This document shows positions 46,681-60,300 of a stretch of 64,000 nt of DNA, piece by piece. Location: positions 1,674,001-1,738,000 of the forward strand of contig NC_063276.1 in NCBI RefSeq assembly GCF_910591885.1, given 5' to 3'. Position numbers and translations under genes: made by a program. Position 1 is the stretch's first letter, and each line of letters opens with the position of its first letter. Under the pieces are notes generated by a model. The model was not told where the DNA came from. It worked only from the letters and a program-made list of their open reading frames with translations, and made no database searches. Source of the stretch: Bombus terrestris. Lineage: Eukaryota > Arthropoda > Insecta > Hymenoptera > Apidae.

Positions 46681-49600
46681 GGGATCCGCTCTTTGTACGT
46701 CCACTTTTTGGACGATGCGTGGAGCGAGATTAGAGTTTAGCAGAACCGGAATATAATCTGTAATCTTCGAACGTGTTCGTCTTCGTTAACGAATCCACAA
46801 AGTTGCGTTGTGTTACGTTGCGATCTTGAAGTGATTGGCGTTGCTTGTCTTCGATGCAATATAAAAGAGAGATGAGAAATTTCGAAATTGAGGGCAAAAG
46901 AGTTGAAATGGTAAAGGATAGGAAAGATTTTCAAGATAAGCGAAGATGTCCGACGGAAACAAAAAATCTATTCTATCGACGAAATACAAAAAAGGAAAAA
47001 AAATAGGGCGAAACCAGGGAAGAGAAAAGGAAAAGAACTTTGGAAGAATTCAGAATAAGTTGCTGGTCGCTAATGGCGAACGATGGCGAAGACCAAATTT
47101 CGCTTTTTACGTCCGAGAAACAACTTCCTGTGGGAAATTAATGGAAGGTAGAACGAATACTGTCGAATACTATCCACTGGATGGAAAATGAAGGCAAAAG
47201 GGTGGCGTTGATGAAGAATTTAAAAACTAGGGTTTGAACGGACGATGGTAAAAAATTGAATAGGAAATGCGTACGAGGTAAGATAGTCGGAAGACAACTT
47301 CTCCGAGAAATTCGATGGCAGTTCTTTAGTTTTCAGTTTCCTATATTCTCGAGATATCAGACGTAGAATGTAAATCCGAAAGAGTAAATTAATTCATTAA
47401 ACATGAAAAAAATGCTAAATACTCTCGATTATCTTTACCAGATTCTAGCAAGGTTGGGCGATACATTTTTTGGCGATTAAAATTCGAAAGATGGTAAATC
47501 AGTATGTACACCGTGTCCTTGGATGCACGGGTATAATCGGAAATGATCATTTCCCTTCGACTGGCGAATCTGAGTTCACGCCTTTCTATCAGGTTACGAC
47601 TTCTCGTTTTATATCCTAATGGCGTATAATTACGTTAATTATTAAAAATGTTGGAACGAAAAGTATTACATAAAAAAAAAAAAATAATAATAAACCGCAT
47701 TCGCATCACGCCTCAAGAGTGGTAAGAACAGGTTATGGAAAGTCATACTTCGTACAGCAACGAGGACGTTATGATAGGCAGCCGTGGTAATAACTAAAAA
47801 AAAAGAAAGGATCAGAAATGACTCAATTAATCGAAAGGATGCTTAATATCGTGCTCTTGAGAATCGAAGATCGTGTGTCCTTCGTAAGTTTTGCATAAAC
47901 GCAAAATTCTAGGCCGCCCCGCGTGAAATTATCATTTTCGTTGATCGAAATAAAAACGATTCATTTTCAATTTACGATTAAGTAAAGTGTACACGATTAA
48001 AATTCGCCAGCTTTTCTTAACGAGGTACATTCTAACACGTGTATTTTATCTTTGTAACAATTGAAGCGTTTTGATTTCACAAAGTTATCAAATATTGTGT
48101 TTTCTGTATCCTTATCTTTCTCCACGTAGTATATTATCGTGTTATCGTTTGTACAAGGTGATCTACAAAATTGAGCATACGGTGCTCGTTAAAATAATCA
48201 GAAATACCATTTCATCGATGTAGTCCAGATGAAATTAATCTTGAAGAATATAGGACAAGATAAAATTAGAGTTTTGTTTCAGTTATTTCGGTCGTACGGA
48301 TATAACTCGATAATACGATATAGAAAGAGACAAGACAAGGGATTAAATTGCTTGTGAAATCGCCTATATTCAATCGTTTCAGCCTGTAAAACAATTCCAA
48401 CACCCCGTATATCTCAAACGAGAAACCTTTGTTCCCATTTGCAAAGATGTCACAACGAGCACATATTTATTGTATTTTTGAAACGTTGTTATCGTATGTT
48501 TTCGGCTGCTACACAATTAAACGTATATATATCATTGCTCGCGAGATTGGCATGAACAATCGCGGAATTTGAAAAGATTTTTTCTACATGGACGAGTGAA
48601 CGTTCGAATGTTCTCGTTAGAACGGAGACCTACCGATTTGTCACCACTTATCAAAAAGCTGATAGAAACACGGCCTGGGCTATGCTTATCGTCCAGACGT
48701 AAGCTCAGAAACCTTAACAACATATATCATTGATCGATGATACCGTTATCTCCACGTACGATGGTAAAGTGTCTGCGCAGTCGTACCTGGAACACGATTT
48801 TACGAAAGGTTGGGGTCAGTTTCTGTCGTATTTCATCTGTTTTTATGCACTTGAATTTTTTTCATTAAATCCTATAACGTTAAGGATCTTCATTTTTCCA
48901 CTTTTACGATAATATAAAGCTTTTCTACTTTTATACATAATAATAATACATATGCCTTATTCGTTTCGCCTTCTTATCACGTTCATTCGCAACTTCAACG
49001 CGATTTTTTATCCTTTAAGCCATCTGCTTTTTAATTAACAACATCTGAGAAAAAGCGTCGATCCTATTTCTAATTCTAATAGCATTTCTAGATCGCATAA
49101 AATAATTGTAATTCCATGTGAATAAGGTAATCCGAGTATTCCAAATAAAATAAAATAATCCTCATTTTGTCAAGCTTCTACGTAATTCGCCGGAGTGGCA
49201 ATCGGGTTGAACGGCGTGGAAATTCAGCGAGCGTACAATTTTACGGGATCCTTGCTCGGTTCTGCCGTTAGCAGCATTATTGATCGATGACGGCGTCATT
49301 TTATCTTGCGGCTAGGTAATGGTTATGTACGGTCAGTGGCGGCCGCATCATTAGATCAGCAGGAGCAACGGTCTGCCAAAAATATCTGTAGCCGATATAT
49401 CGTTTCACGGATACGTCCCTTTACAGATCCCGCACGTTTTTGTACATTTGTTTTCTTCCCTTTCTTTTCTTCGCTCGTTCGTTAGGATTTAATTATTAGA
49501 TACGGACAATTGTCTCTTTGACAGCTGGCTACGGGTTAATTAATTTTGTTAGCAGCACGTTAATTAGATTTATTACGATGGCAGCTAAACTCCAACTAAT

Positions 49601-51780
49601 TTCGTTCAAACAGGCGGTCGAAAATTTGAACCGTAGAAACACACGTTGTTGCATACGATAATCTATGCTTTCGCCAAGATTTATGATTCAGGTATAAATT
49701 CTAACGTTTAGGCGACATTGCGATTAAAGATACAAATTAGGGATTAAACGGAGAGTAGAATTGAAAACGTGGTGCACCTTACGAAGAAATTTATGGATTG
49801 TTCGGCCAATAATTCGTAATTTCGTAGTTGTCTTCGCAAAGCTACGTTTTTACGTAACGAGAGTAGAAATTACTTGTTAGAATTGGTTATCGCTGGAAAT
49901 TACCAATATGACGATCTTATCACCGTTCTACCGGCAGCAAGCGTTTAAAATAATTTTACCCTCAAACTCTAAATAATTATTTTATTTTTTATTATCACGA
50001 ATGCCTGTAGGTTGATGGAATGGACAAAGACCTAGACATTGGTCTTTTATTTTGCGATACATGTCCATTCGATCTCCGTCGTGAGTACAGGGCAAGATAA
50101 CAACGTCATCGATCAATGTGCCTTTGAGGCGTGTTGGAAGCTCGGCAAGCGATGCAAGCATTCTCGAAGGGTGGAAATAATTGCACCGTGTCATCGGAAG
50201 CCAACAGCTTCTCTACTCTATCAGTTCAATTTTCTATACTCGACGCACATTGAAAAATAAGAGACACTCGCCAAAGGCAAAAAGCCTTTTCGTCAAAGTG
50301 ATCGTTTTATTTAAAACGTGGAAGAGTCCATTTTAACGGTCTCAAAATTTCTGTTGATTTTTTCGATTCGACAAATACCGTGACTTGGAAGCGATCGGAT
50401 TAATCATGCAAAAGTGTTCCGCGCATGAAACCTTAATCTTTGGAGTAAAGGGTCCGCGTAATAGCGAGCGAGGGGATGAGGGAAAATTAAGAATAGAAAC
50501 GGTGTGATTAAGAATAGAAGCGACAATGTGGCAGGTTCTGGGCGAGCATCGAACTCAGAACTGATTCCGAATCGATTACATCTGCCGCGTCTCTGATCGG
50601 CGTTCCGACAGGTTTAATAAAATATCGTGTCGCCAATGGCGGAAAATTTTCCGCTCGATGCTCGTGGCCGACGTCTACGGACAAAGCGGCTGCTCCGATG
50701 AATGATGTGTATATTAATTCTTCGCCTCTCTTTTCCTCCTTCGTTTCAGTCTAAATTACGTGTTTCGTGTTCTCTCAGATACCTACACTGCCGGTCGACA
50801 CTTTGGAATCACTACCGTTGCTATATGGAATTCGAAAATTTTCGAAAAGAAGTGAATTTAAGATTCTATCATCTCGGAAGGCACATTAGCGAAAAATTGT
50901 TACGAAGAAAATCCCTTTTTTATTTTATTACAAAGATTATTATTGATCGTAGTGTTAACACGAGAATTATTGACGACTATAGCGTGAAACTCGTATCAGG
51001 GAAATAGTTATTTAATCGGTATATCGTGTAACTAATTATAACGCTAACCATTGGAGTTAGTCAGTCAGTCGATGATTTGATTAATTTGTGAAATGATTTC
51101 GTATCACGTTAATATGTTAGTTCATTGGTTTGTTTATCGACTGTTGTTGATCACTAGTCGGATTCATTGTTTTATCACCTGATTAGCTGATTGCTTAATT
51201 AACTAACTGCACGAATCAGTACGCCAGCTAACCAATTAATCTGTCAATTACACAATTATGCGCTAATAATTAGTAATATAAATTAATTAGTCGCTTAGTA
51301 ATTAGCCGATCTACCAAGTTACTAATATTAACAAATTATCATTTCGTTGATTAATCTGTCAGTTAGTTAGGCAGTTAACCAATCGGTCGATTAACCAAAA
51401 AATTAAACTATCGACTTTCCAACATAAGAAACATTCAACCATCGAATTGACAGAAGATCGCTTTTCTCTAGCTATTCTCTAGATATCTGAAATCGATTCT
51501 ACTGGCTGTAGAACGCGGGAATATTTTTTACACCTTGTACAACGCTAATCTGTCAGATTACTACTGCGTTATTCCGCTAATCAAACAATTAGTCGATCAT
51601 TCGACAATACCGTCGTCGATAAAAGCAATCCTCTGCCCTAGACCGAACTCTCGATCTACCCCTGTTCAAAAAACCAGAACCGTACACACAATCTCGTATC
51701 GATTCAACCCGAAAGCTAAATTACAAAACTACGCCTTCGATCACCGTGAGCAATCCCATCTACGTGCTTAAAACGGCAAA
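46681..51780. other. AT-rich noncoding stretch
   Basis: Frames are short and lack motifs. It contains poly-A at 47672-47684 and the cryptic repeat at 51050-51415. A GC-richer patch around 49180-49380 resembles the regulatory-looking DNA of the GC blocks. Confidence 0.5.
51050..51415. repeat. Cryptically simple AT-rich stretch (TTAG/CTAA-like words)
   Basis: For some 365 bases the sequence is built from closely related words such as TTAGTCAG, TTAATTAG, ATTAACCAA and CAGTTAGTTAG on both strands, without a fixed period. This is the signature of slippage-driven cryptic simplicity. It is not the insect telomeric TTAGG array. Confidence 0.5.
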
Positions 51781-51922
51781 TGAGGGCGGGTATCGGTTCC
51801 TGGCCGGGCAATTATAGCGGCGATCACGCGGCCCTGAGTGTGTAATCGACGGCCCGGTTTCAGAGAGAGATCCGAGGCAAGTAGGGTCGGTAGCGGCGTC
51901 GAAATTAAATTTAATGGGGTGA

Positions 51923-51956
<34 letters not shown>

Positions 51957-54110
51957 AGGTCGAGCACGGCGTAGTCGGCCGTCACGTGGAATAAACGCGG
52001 GACAAACGGGCACGCGAACGAGGATCTGCCGCGGACGTGCATGTTCCTCTGAATAACGTAATCGCCGTAGTCAGCCCGGCTCTGGTATCGTTGGCTTACA
52101 TCGGCCTGGCCCTTCCTCTCCTCGCGACCCACCCCGTCGATTCACCCTGTCGGTTCCGCCGCTTCCTGTGTAGCCTGCGGGGGCAGCAACGTCACTGGGA
52201 CAACGGCTGAGAGTGAGGGATGAGAGTAGACTCTGCGGGTGGAAACGAGAACGTCGATGAGGGATGAAGAGGGTGGGCTGGTCGTGGCAGTGCATAGAAG
52301 GGTGAGAAACGAAGGGTGGAGAAGAGCGGAAATATGAGAAACGAGGAGATGGAATCGTGGAAGGGAAGAGCAGTGTGAAAGAAGACGGAGGGGCGAGTGT
52401 GCAGGTGGAGGAAGAGGCGTTTTTCGCAGGGACTTGGGTTTTAGACGTTTGCAGCTGGAATTGTGTATTCTTAACCCCCTGCCAGAGATGGGATATTATA
52501 CGGTTTATTGGTAGATTTGGATTTTCGTTCATTTTGAAATTGGAATGAAAAAAGCCGGAGGAACAAGAAGAAACCGAAAGGATTTGAGCGATAGACGGAA
52601 CGACGTAAAAGAATGGGATGGCGAAAAATAAAAGGAACTAAAAGTAAAAAGCTTAGAAAATTGAAAAATATAAGACGAGTCTACGGATCGAGTCTACGAA
52701 ACAACGTATGGCAAAAAGGATGTTACAAAAGAGAAAACGCTGGTTTAAAAAGTCGAAAACGGTGAGGAAATAAACGAAGGAATTTTTATAGTATAGAGAA
52801 AATGAATAATACGAATACGAAAGCGATCTGGAAGATCCATTGTGTGTAGAGATGCGAGATACGGAAGAAGATAAGAGAGAATATCGTTAAAAGAGAAAGC
52901 ATACTCGACTGTTTTTGAAAGAGAGGGAGAAGAGATTGCGGGATAAGGGAAAAATAAAGAAATCCAAAGTAACAAAGTGAAAGAGGCTACAAAGGAAAGA
53001 GGAAGAGCAGACGAGAAAAGGTAGAAAGCTTTCAAGAAGCCAAAACTAGAAACTAGGAGTAAATTTGCGAAATCACGGAATAAATTCCAAAATAAATTTC
53101 GGACAAGCTTATCGAGACACCGAAATATTCTATGGCGTAGAATAGAAACCGAATTTAAAATTTTCATAATTTTCAATTAATCGAATCGAATTCTATAATT
53201 AAGTAGTTCGAAAAATAGCGATTACGTTCCGAGATGTAAAATAAAGGTTCTATTCTGAAACTTCCTAACGTTCTGCATCTAAAATAGAGATATTATTCTG
53301 CGACGAATGTGTAATAAGACGCGAAATTACGTGTAGGCTAAGTAATTTTTGTTAATAAGAGCGTAGATTGTCAGATATGAAATTGCAAAAAACGTGGACA
53401 ATTACACCATTGGCGACGTAGCCTGCATCGATATATAACGGTTGCAGTACAAATATTAAGAAATTTTTAGAGTATGCAGTTGATGAGTTCGGCTTGTGAG
53501 TGGCTCGATTCTCACTGCCGCGATATTTAAACAGTCGGAATAAAAACCAGTGTAGAAACATGCACAAAACTGGCGCGACAAAAGCAAGAGAGAGGAAAAT
53601 CCTGGCGGATGCAAGAACAGAGTGGAAGCGAAGAGAATGGATGCGGACCCAAAGAGCCAGCCAGGAAAATGGTCGTAGAAAAATGATAAGAGAAATCCGC
53701 GTGGAGGCGAACATCGAACGTGTAGAGGCGCAAGGGGATGAAATACAGAAGAGAGAGAAGGGAAAAGAGGGAGAGCGTGCGTGAAAGAGAGGGTGAATCG
53801 AGGGTTGGCGGGTAAGCGTGGGGGTAGGAGTCGAGGACTCGTATACCCTAGGGGCTTACAGCTGTCGCGTACCCAACACCTTTTTTCCGCGCGCCGGTAA
53901 CATGTACGTAGGTTGCAATGCGTGCATAGAAATTGCCTGCATAGGGGTAAATCGCACATTTCCTGCGTAACGCGTGCAACTGAGACGCGACGGAACGCTT
54001 TCCTAGGAGGCTGGCTCGCCTTTTGAATTACTTGCCATTTTTTGGGCTGCGTGCCACGTACCCGCCCTCTCCTTTTCCCTGATCTCTCGCGTTACAATTT
54101 TTGAGGTTTC
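51781..54110. other. Purine-rich noncoding block
   Basis: The plus strand is purine-biased over 52200-52400, 52540-53060 and 53560-53810, and (GA)n lies at 51926-51955. Minus-strand frames of 143-167 codons are by-products of the bias. No exon is supported. Confidence 0.5.
51926..51955. repeat. (GA)15 microsatellite
   Basis: A pure 30-base AG dinucleotide run, the longest perfect one noticed in the window. Confidence 0.88.
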
Positions 54111-57100
54111 CATCTTTAAATAAAAATCGATGAATTTTTGAATAGCCTCTCGCAAATCATGGTTTGATAGAGAAATTCTTTGATTTTATGTGAAAACGAA
54201 TCGAAAATGTGGAATAAAATTTGTTCGTTTGAGATTTCATTTTTGTGTAAATCGAGTTTGGAAACTCGATGAATACGCGTTACATTTTGACTATATCTAT
54301 AATCAAACAATCCCGTCACGCAGAATACCCATCAACCTCCCAATTTTTATCGTATTTCGTAACTGAAAATATATATCTAATAAGAAAGGATATTTACGTA
54401 TCAAATAATTTGTCAAATGTATAAAACTAGCTGTTTGGCCGCGCGAGCAAAATTTCGCTTCGAAATTTCCTTCCCGCAAATTTTTATAAAAAAAAGAAAA
54501 TGGGTTTAACATTTACAAAAGTGACCTCGCCGATTCTCTCTAAAAACAAAACGTCAAACGAAAAAATTGTATCCCACCTTTTGGTTATATCTTTTCTCGA
54601 AAAAACCATCCAAACCGTCAAAATTTTTATACACGCGGTATAAATGTTCTTGTATCGCGTTAGCGCGAGTATTTCTTTTTCTATAAAGAGATATTAAATT
54701 TCTCTTGCGGAGTCGTGTTCTTTCAAAGTGAACAGTTAAAAAACCGCGGAAATTTCACGACGATCCGACCCGGTTTCTTCCTCTGGTTTTCCGTGTTTTC
54801 TAGCTGCAAGAAAATTGCGCGTCGACGGATTTTATCGTTGCGTCAGGAAAATCGAGAAGTTCTCGAGCGGAGAGCGCGACGGAACGGAGAGAATCCGTGG
54901 ATTTCGCGAATTATAATTTAATTATCGCGGCGGACCGCGCTAAAACGCGCTGCTGGGAGTCTCGTGTCGTTTCCACGAGCGAGCCGGCCAGAAAAAAACC
55001 GCTAATTAACAGCTTTTCGAAATTCCATCGGCGATGCGATCTCACGTTGGCAATTCTGCTGGAAATGTTCACGAACGTTCGGCTTGTTTTCGCGGAAAAC
55101 ACACGAGGCTTAATGGATAGCTTACAGTTATTGGTAGATTTGTAAATCGTGGAAATTAGGACTTCTATACGAGAAAATAGTGGATGACGTGTTTGATGAA
55201 TTGTACATAGGAAAAATAGGAGAATTAGTCAAAATTAGGAATTGTAAGAAGTTGCGCGTACAACGAACGTAAATAATTAGATATGATAAATATAAAGCGG
55301 TAGTACGTTCGTTTAATGTGGACAAATGATTCTGTTTATTTATAAAGAAGTTTAAATAATAATATTCTCTAAAAATATAACATTTCTTTAATTCCACATT
55401 AAAATTACGAAAAAAGATAAACGTTAATATATACCGACGATTATTTGGTAATCACGCTTGCAATAAAATAAAGAATATTAAAATACGAAATTAAAGAATA
55501 GAATAATGTAATGTCCACGAGATTTTCAGAAACGGTAAATTCAGAAAATAAAATATGTTTAAATATACAAAATTTTAAAATATGATAGGGAATGTGTGAC
55601 GTGTCAAATGTAATGTTAAGTTATGACGAACAAAGACAACATTTTTTTAGCTGGCATTTAAAATTTCTGCATTTATACAATGTTTGCGAATATGCTCGTT
55701 CCGAGAAGAATAGAAGGAGGGGAATAATTGACGCGAAAGAAGAAAATATAAGCAATATAACGCAACATAATTTTGCGAAGATCTGATCGTCAAATGCAAT
55801 CGGAGGAACAATTTAACCGATAAAAAGACTCTCAAAAATGTAGCTGCTAGACCTAAAGTCCAAAGCAACCTTTCTTCCTCTCTCAAGAAGCACCCAGAAC
55901 ACCGTTTACAAAGCCTGGCTGAAACTAAACTCGCGTGCAAGGAAGCTACCCTGGTACCCGTCAACTCCTCGAACCATCGATCACATCAATCCCGGTTGCA
56001 AAATCTATCAGCGACTGCCTGGCAGGATTCCTCGAAAGAGCACCCTATTCGATTCGGTCAGCCAGAACGCCGCCGGCACTCAAGTGTCGGACAAGCGACC
56101 TCGCGACAAATCGTCGCATTAATTCGTCCAGACGGACGCGTCCCATTCGTTTCTAAATCGGGCTTCTTTCACCGGCTCGTAAAAGGAAAAAGGGGGAGAA
56201 CGAACGCTCTGTAATCCAATATATATGTATACACCGCATGTTTTAAATTTCTTCGAAAGAACTGCTCGGCTCGCGATCCCTTGAAACGTCTAAATATTCA
56301 TTTCAAAATACCGTCGTGATACGACTTTTAAACTGACAACTACGCTTAATATCGCTGATTAAATAAATAATTCGTTGTACTAATTCCTGTTGCTACTGTA
56401 TTTCCATCGATTCTTCGTCGTATTCTGACAAATGACAAATTCGTATGTACCTATAGGTACATTCTATATGTGTGCATGCATATACACTGTTATATACAGA
56501 GAGAGAGGAAGGGGGCGCAATCACGTTGTCTCCGTGCTCGGGATCATAAAGCTTGCGGTGGCAAACGGGTCCCGGGACTTTTCAGCCTACCGGAGCCACC
56601 CTCCCGCACTCAATAATCCCATAACGCTATAGCGAGCCCCTATTACGAAGGCTGGCGACCCCCGTGGCAAGGTATAGCCAGGGGGAAGCCACCCTGGTTC
56701 GAGGCCGCGTGGCACGCTACCGTGAAACCGCCCTTGTCTTCTCACCCTCTTCTACAGCTCGGCGCGAATCGATGGGGAGGCCTGATCGTGACCGAACCAT
56801 CGTCGCCCGGTATACAGATTCGTAGGTAGCCCGATCCTCTACGAGAATCAAACGTTGAGTCAATGGACGACTTGCTGGTCCGAATTGTGAATGAGTAGCC
56901 CGCAGGGATAAGAGGTTCGCTATAGAAACTGTGTGAATGGCCGAAACGTTCGATTCGTGATTTTTCATAGAATCTTCGTAGGTTGTAATTCCGGTATTAG
57001 ACGAAGTGCAAATGATAGTGGGAGATTGAAGGAAGGATAAAGGGGGAGAAATTTCAGGATGTTTGCGTGATTTTGTTAAATACGGTAGAGTAGAGTTAGA

Positions 57101-60100
57101 ATATATAGAATATATATATATATACCCTTTCGTTATTCATTTTTTCAGTTTGAAGCTTTACAGCTTTGGATCTCGAGGGAGCTGTATCCGAAATTAGTTG
57201 AGCTGTGAAAATTTTAAATGGGCTTGGTCGGTCGAGTTAATGGAAAGGATCGTTGGTACGAGAACTGGCAATGTTTTTGAAACGGCTGCTTTGTTATATT
57301 TTGCGGAAAGAAATTTCACTTTAGTAATACATTGCTCTAATCGCGAGAAATTGATAAAGAAACAAAGTTTAGAAATTAACGAACGAAATAGTTGTCTCGT
57401 GTCCGTCGCTTTCGTCGAATATTTAAATATTTACGATAATCTTAACCGTTTTATCGTTTACCACGACACGCCCTCGCCTTCTCTAGCGTTTCATCGAACC
57501 CGTACACGAGTCCTGGACTAATTAATCTCATCGGTTCCCATAATTTACGTCACCTGGACCCGAAACTAATCACGCAATTGAATCATCTTTCGTTTAACGT
57601 GGCGTTAAGCCCGACTGAAATAATCGCCGGGGTGGCGGTCTAATCTCGCGTCAATTAATATCGACCTCGAAAAGGGACACCGGCAACGAGATAAACAGCC
57701 CCGACTTCGTTGCAACACCTACCACCCCATTGGCTCGTCTCTTCGCAACTTTGCGTCGAGAAGAGGCGAAGCTCCGGTTGCCAACTGCGAGACGCCGGAG
57801 AAAATCTTTCCGTCCTCTCTTTCTATCTCGCTCTCTGTTTCTCTCCGTCACCAGTAGCCAGTTCGAGGGAAACTGTGCCATGAATCAAAATTAAAGTCGC
57901 TTTATCGTAAATTTTCCTGCGCCGCCCACGCTCGACTCCTCGTGGCTCTAAGCAGGGCAATTAGTCATTCTCCGCGGCTATGATAAAACGTAAAAGTCCC
58001 ACTCCTTGGCCCCGTTCCTTCCGAAACTTCTTAAGAAAACGCCGCTTCAATCTTTGCGAAACCCGTTCACACTCCCCGCCCCTCTCGTCAAGCATTTACG
58101 GATCCTCGATCGATAGTTTCGAAAACTGTTGTGAGGCTTTTTCTTTCCAAGTTCAGAGATCGCGAGACCGTTGATTAGAAATATTGGAAAATTGGGAACT
58201 TTTTAAAGAGTCGCTTAATCGCGAAACTTTTTAGGAAACGCGTGAATTCGGGAGATTGGGTGTCAAGAATCTCTATAACGAAGAAGAAGGAGAATTAACG
58301 CGAAATTACCAATTTCTGTGGTAGTATGACGAAAATTTATAAGTTATAACGTCTTTTGTTATTAGAAATACAGATTATAGTTAGCTTCCACGGTTTCGTG
58401 TATTTCTGCGTTTCATTTTCGATATATTCGAACGTGAATTCCAAATACGCTTGAAAGAACAAATATGCGCTTAATTTAAAGGTTCGAAAATACTTGTAAA
58501 TTGGGTGATCGGAGTTTCGATAAAATCGTAGCTATGATGCCACATATGTCTTCTTTCAATGCTAAAAGAGAGAAGAAATATCTTTGATCTATCTCTTTGG
58601 TGTAATGAAACTAATGGGCATTTTGCATGTCCTTTGTTGTCGAGAAAATTTATTTAAATACTCTATCCAGGCCTGTTCGAAAATTTCCTCTCTTTAAACC
58701 TGGAATGCATAATGCGTGCGCCGATATTATTTCGAACGCGAAAAAGGAAAACCGTTGCAGTCTGGAACTCGCTGTAAAGATCATTTTTCAAAAATGTTTC
58801 AAAAAATAACGCGTTCGCGCTAATGGCACTTTCGTAGGATTTGGGAATCGTTGTCCTGAAAATTTTTGGAATTATTACAGCAAGTAACCTGGATAACTAC
58901 ATTTCATCGGACGTATGATTTACAAATCTCCAGAGTAGAAACCCAGTGCGATATTGTAGCGATTGCAACGAAAGTTTTACATTTAAATGCAAAAACTTTA
59001 TAACGCGATCGATTAGTGCTCATGTAACACATTCCATGCTTACGTTAACTTCGACGAACAAATATCGCGCCTCTAGTTCTGTCCCATTATCAGTCATCAG
59101 CCTCGTGTTAAGAGCATTTATAATAAAAATACTAAAACCCCAATGAAAAAGTGTTTTATTCGAAGAAACAGCATTTTATACGCATTAACATGATAATTAC
59201 GAACAACATAGCCAAATGCATTTTCGTTCTTGTTTTCTATTTATGGACTAAAGTGTTCAACTGTGATATTCTTAATAAAGAATGTTTTGTGTCGTTTCTT
59301 GTACTTTCCCCTGTCGCTTTAATCGTTCATAGCTAAAACAGCCCTGAAACCTGGCCGTGTTTCCATAAAATCCATGGATTATTCGAAACTGTCAGCGCGG
59401 GGCTATCGGACCGCGCCGGTAATTAATGGACAACGCGTTAAATAATTCATACGTAACATTCGAACGAGCGCAATAAACGAGCGCGTAAAACTTCGGATTT
59501 GTCGCGCGACCGTTTTCCTCCGCGCCGGGAAAAATCGTCGTCGACTGCGGTCCCTTCGTTTACGATGCCAAGCAAAATCATCGCGATTCGTCGTTCGCGA
59601 ACGGCCTCGCAATCTCTTCGCCGTTTCCGTATCTATAAAAAGATAAAGTAACTTTGAGCTCTGGTTAGTTGACGAATATCTAATTTAAAAATTGCTCCGA
59701 GTCGTTTTTAGAAAAATGTTAATACTACGCATCGATCGCGTAACTTGGACCTGCTATAAAAATTGACTTTTCTTAAATACGTGTTATTCGTTGCCTTTTT
59801 AGTTAGCCAGTGTCATTAACGTGGCATATTTTTCATCGTCTTTGCTACACTCGTTGAATAATGGGTCTACGTACTACCACGTTTGACTATACTGTCACTG
59901 CCACTAAGCGAATATTCATCACTGCTGTCTGAAGGAGGATCGACATACATCTTCTCATTGTCTCCAGACGTTCAATAGGATGGCTTAAAATTTTAGATTC
60001 ATTTGAATTGGTAATTGTTGCCAAAGGTATGGCAGCGTGTACTCGAAAACAAGTGCAATAGAAAAAGTCTCACTGGTAAAGATATTATCACCGAGTACTT

Positions 60101-60300
60101 CAGAGTTCTAAATACTCCTGAAATAACTGATTTTTCTCAAATATGTTACCAAATTACTCGCTGTTGCTAGTTGTAATTCTGATAAACGAGAGCTTTCAAA
60201 GAAACCGTAATGCTCGCGAAACGATCCAACGAATATCGTAAAGATTACGAATTCTAACTGAGTCACCGTATTCCTTTTAATTTTCCCTGGCTAGATACAG
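54111..60300. other. Mostly AT-rich noncoding stretch with a GC-rich patch at 55.9-57.0 kb
   Basis: No exon is supported. The GC patch includes a small hairpin CCAGGG/CCCTGG near 56680-56700. An (AT)n run lies at 57101-57124, and a 12-base palindrome AATCCATGGATT lies near 59370. The rest shows nothing I can assign. Confidence 0.45.

Noticed and set aside
51050..51415. Telomeric TTAGG array
   Set aside because: TTAG words are frequent, but TTAGG units do not occur in tandem.
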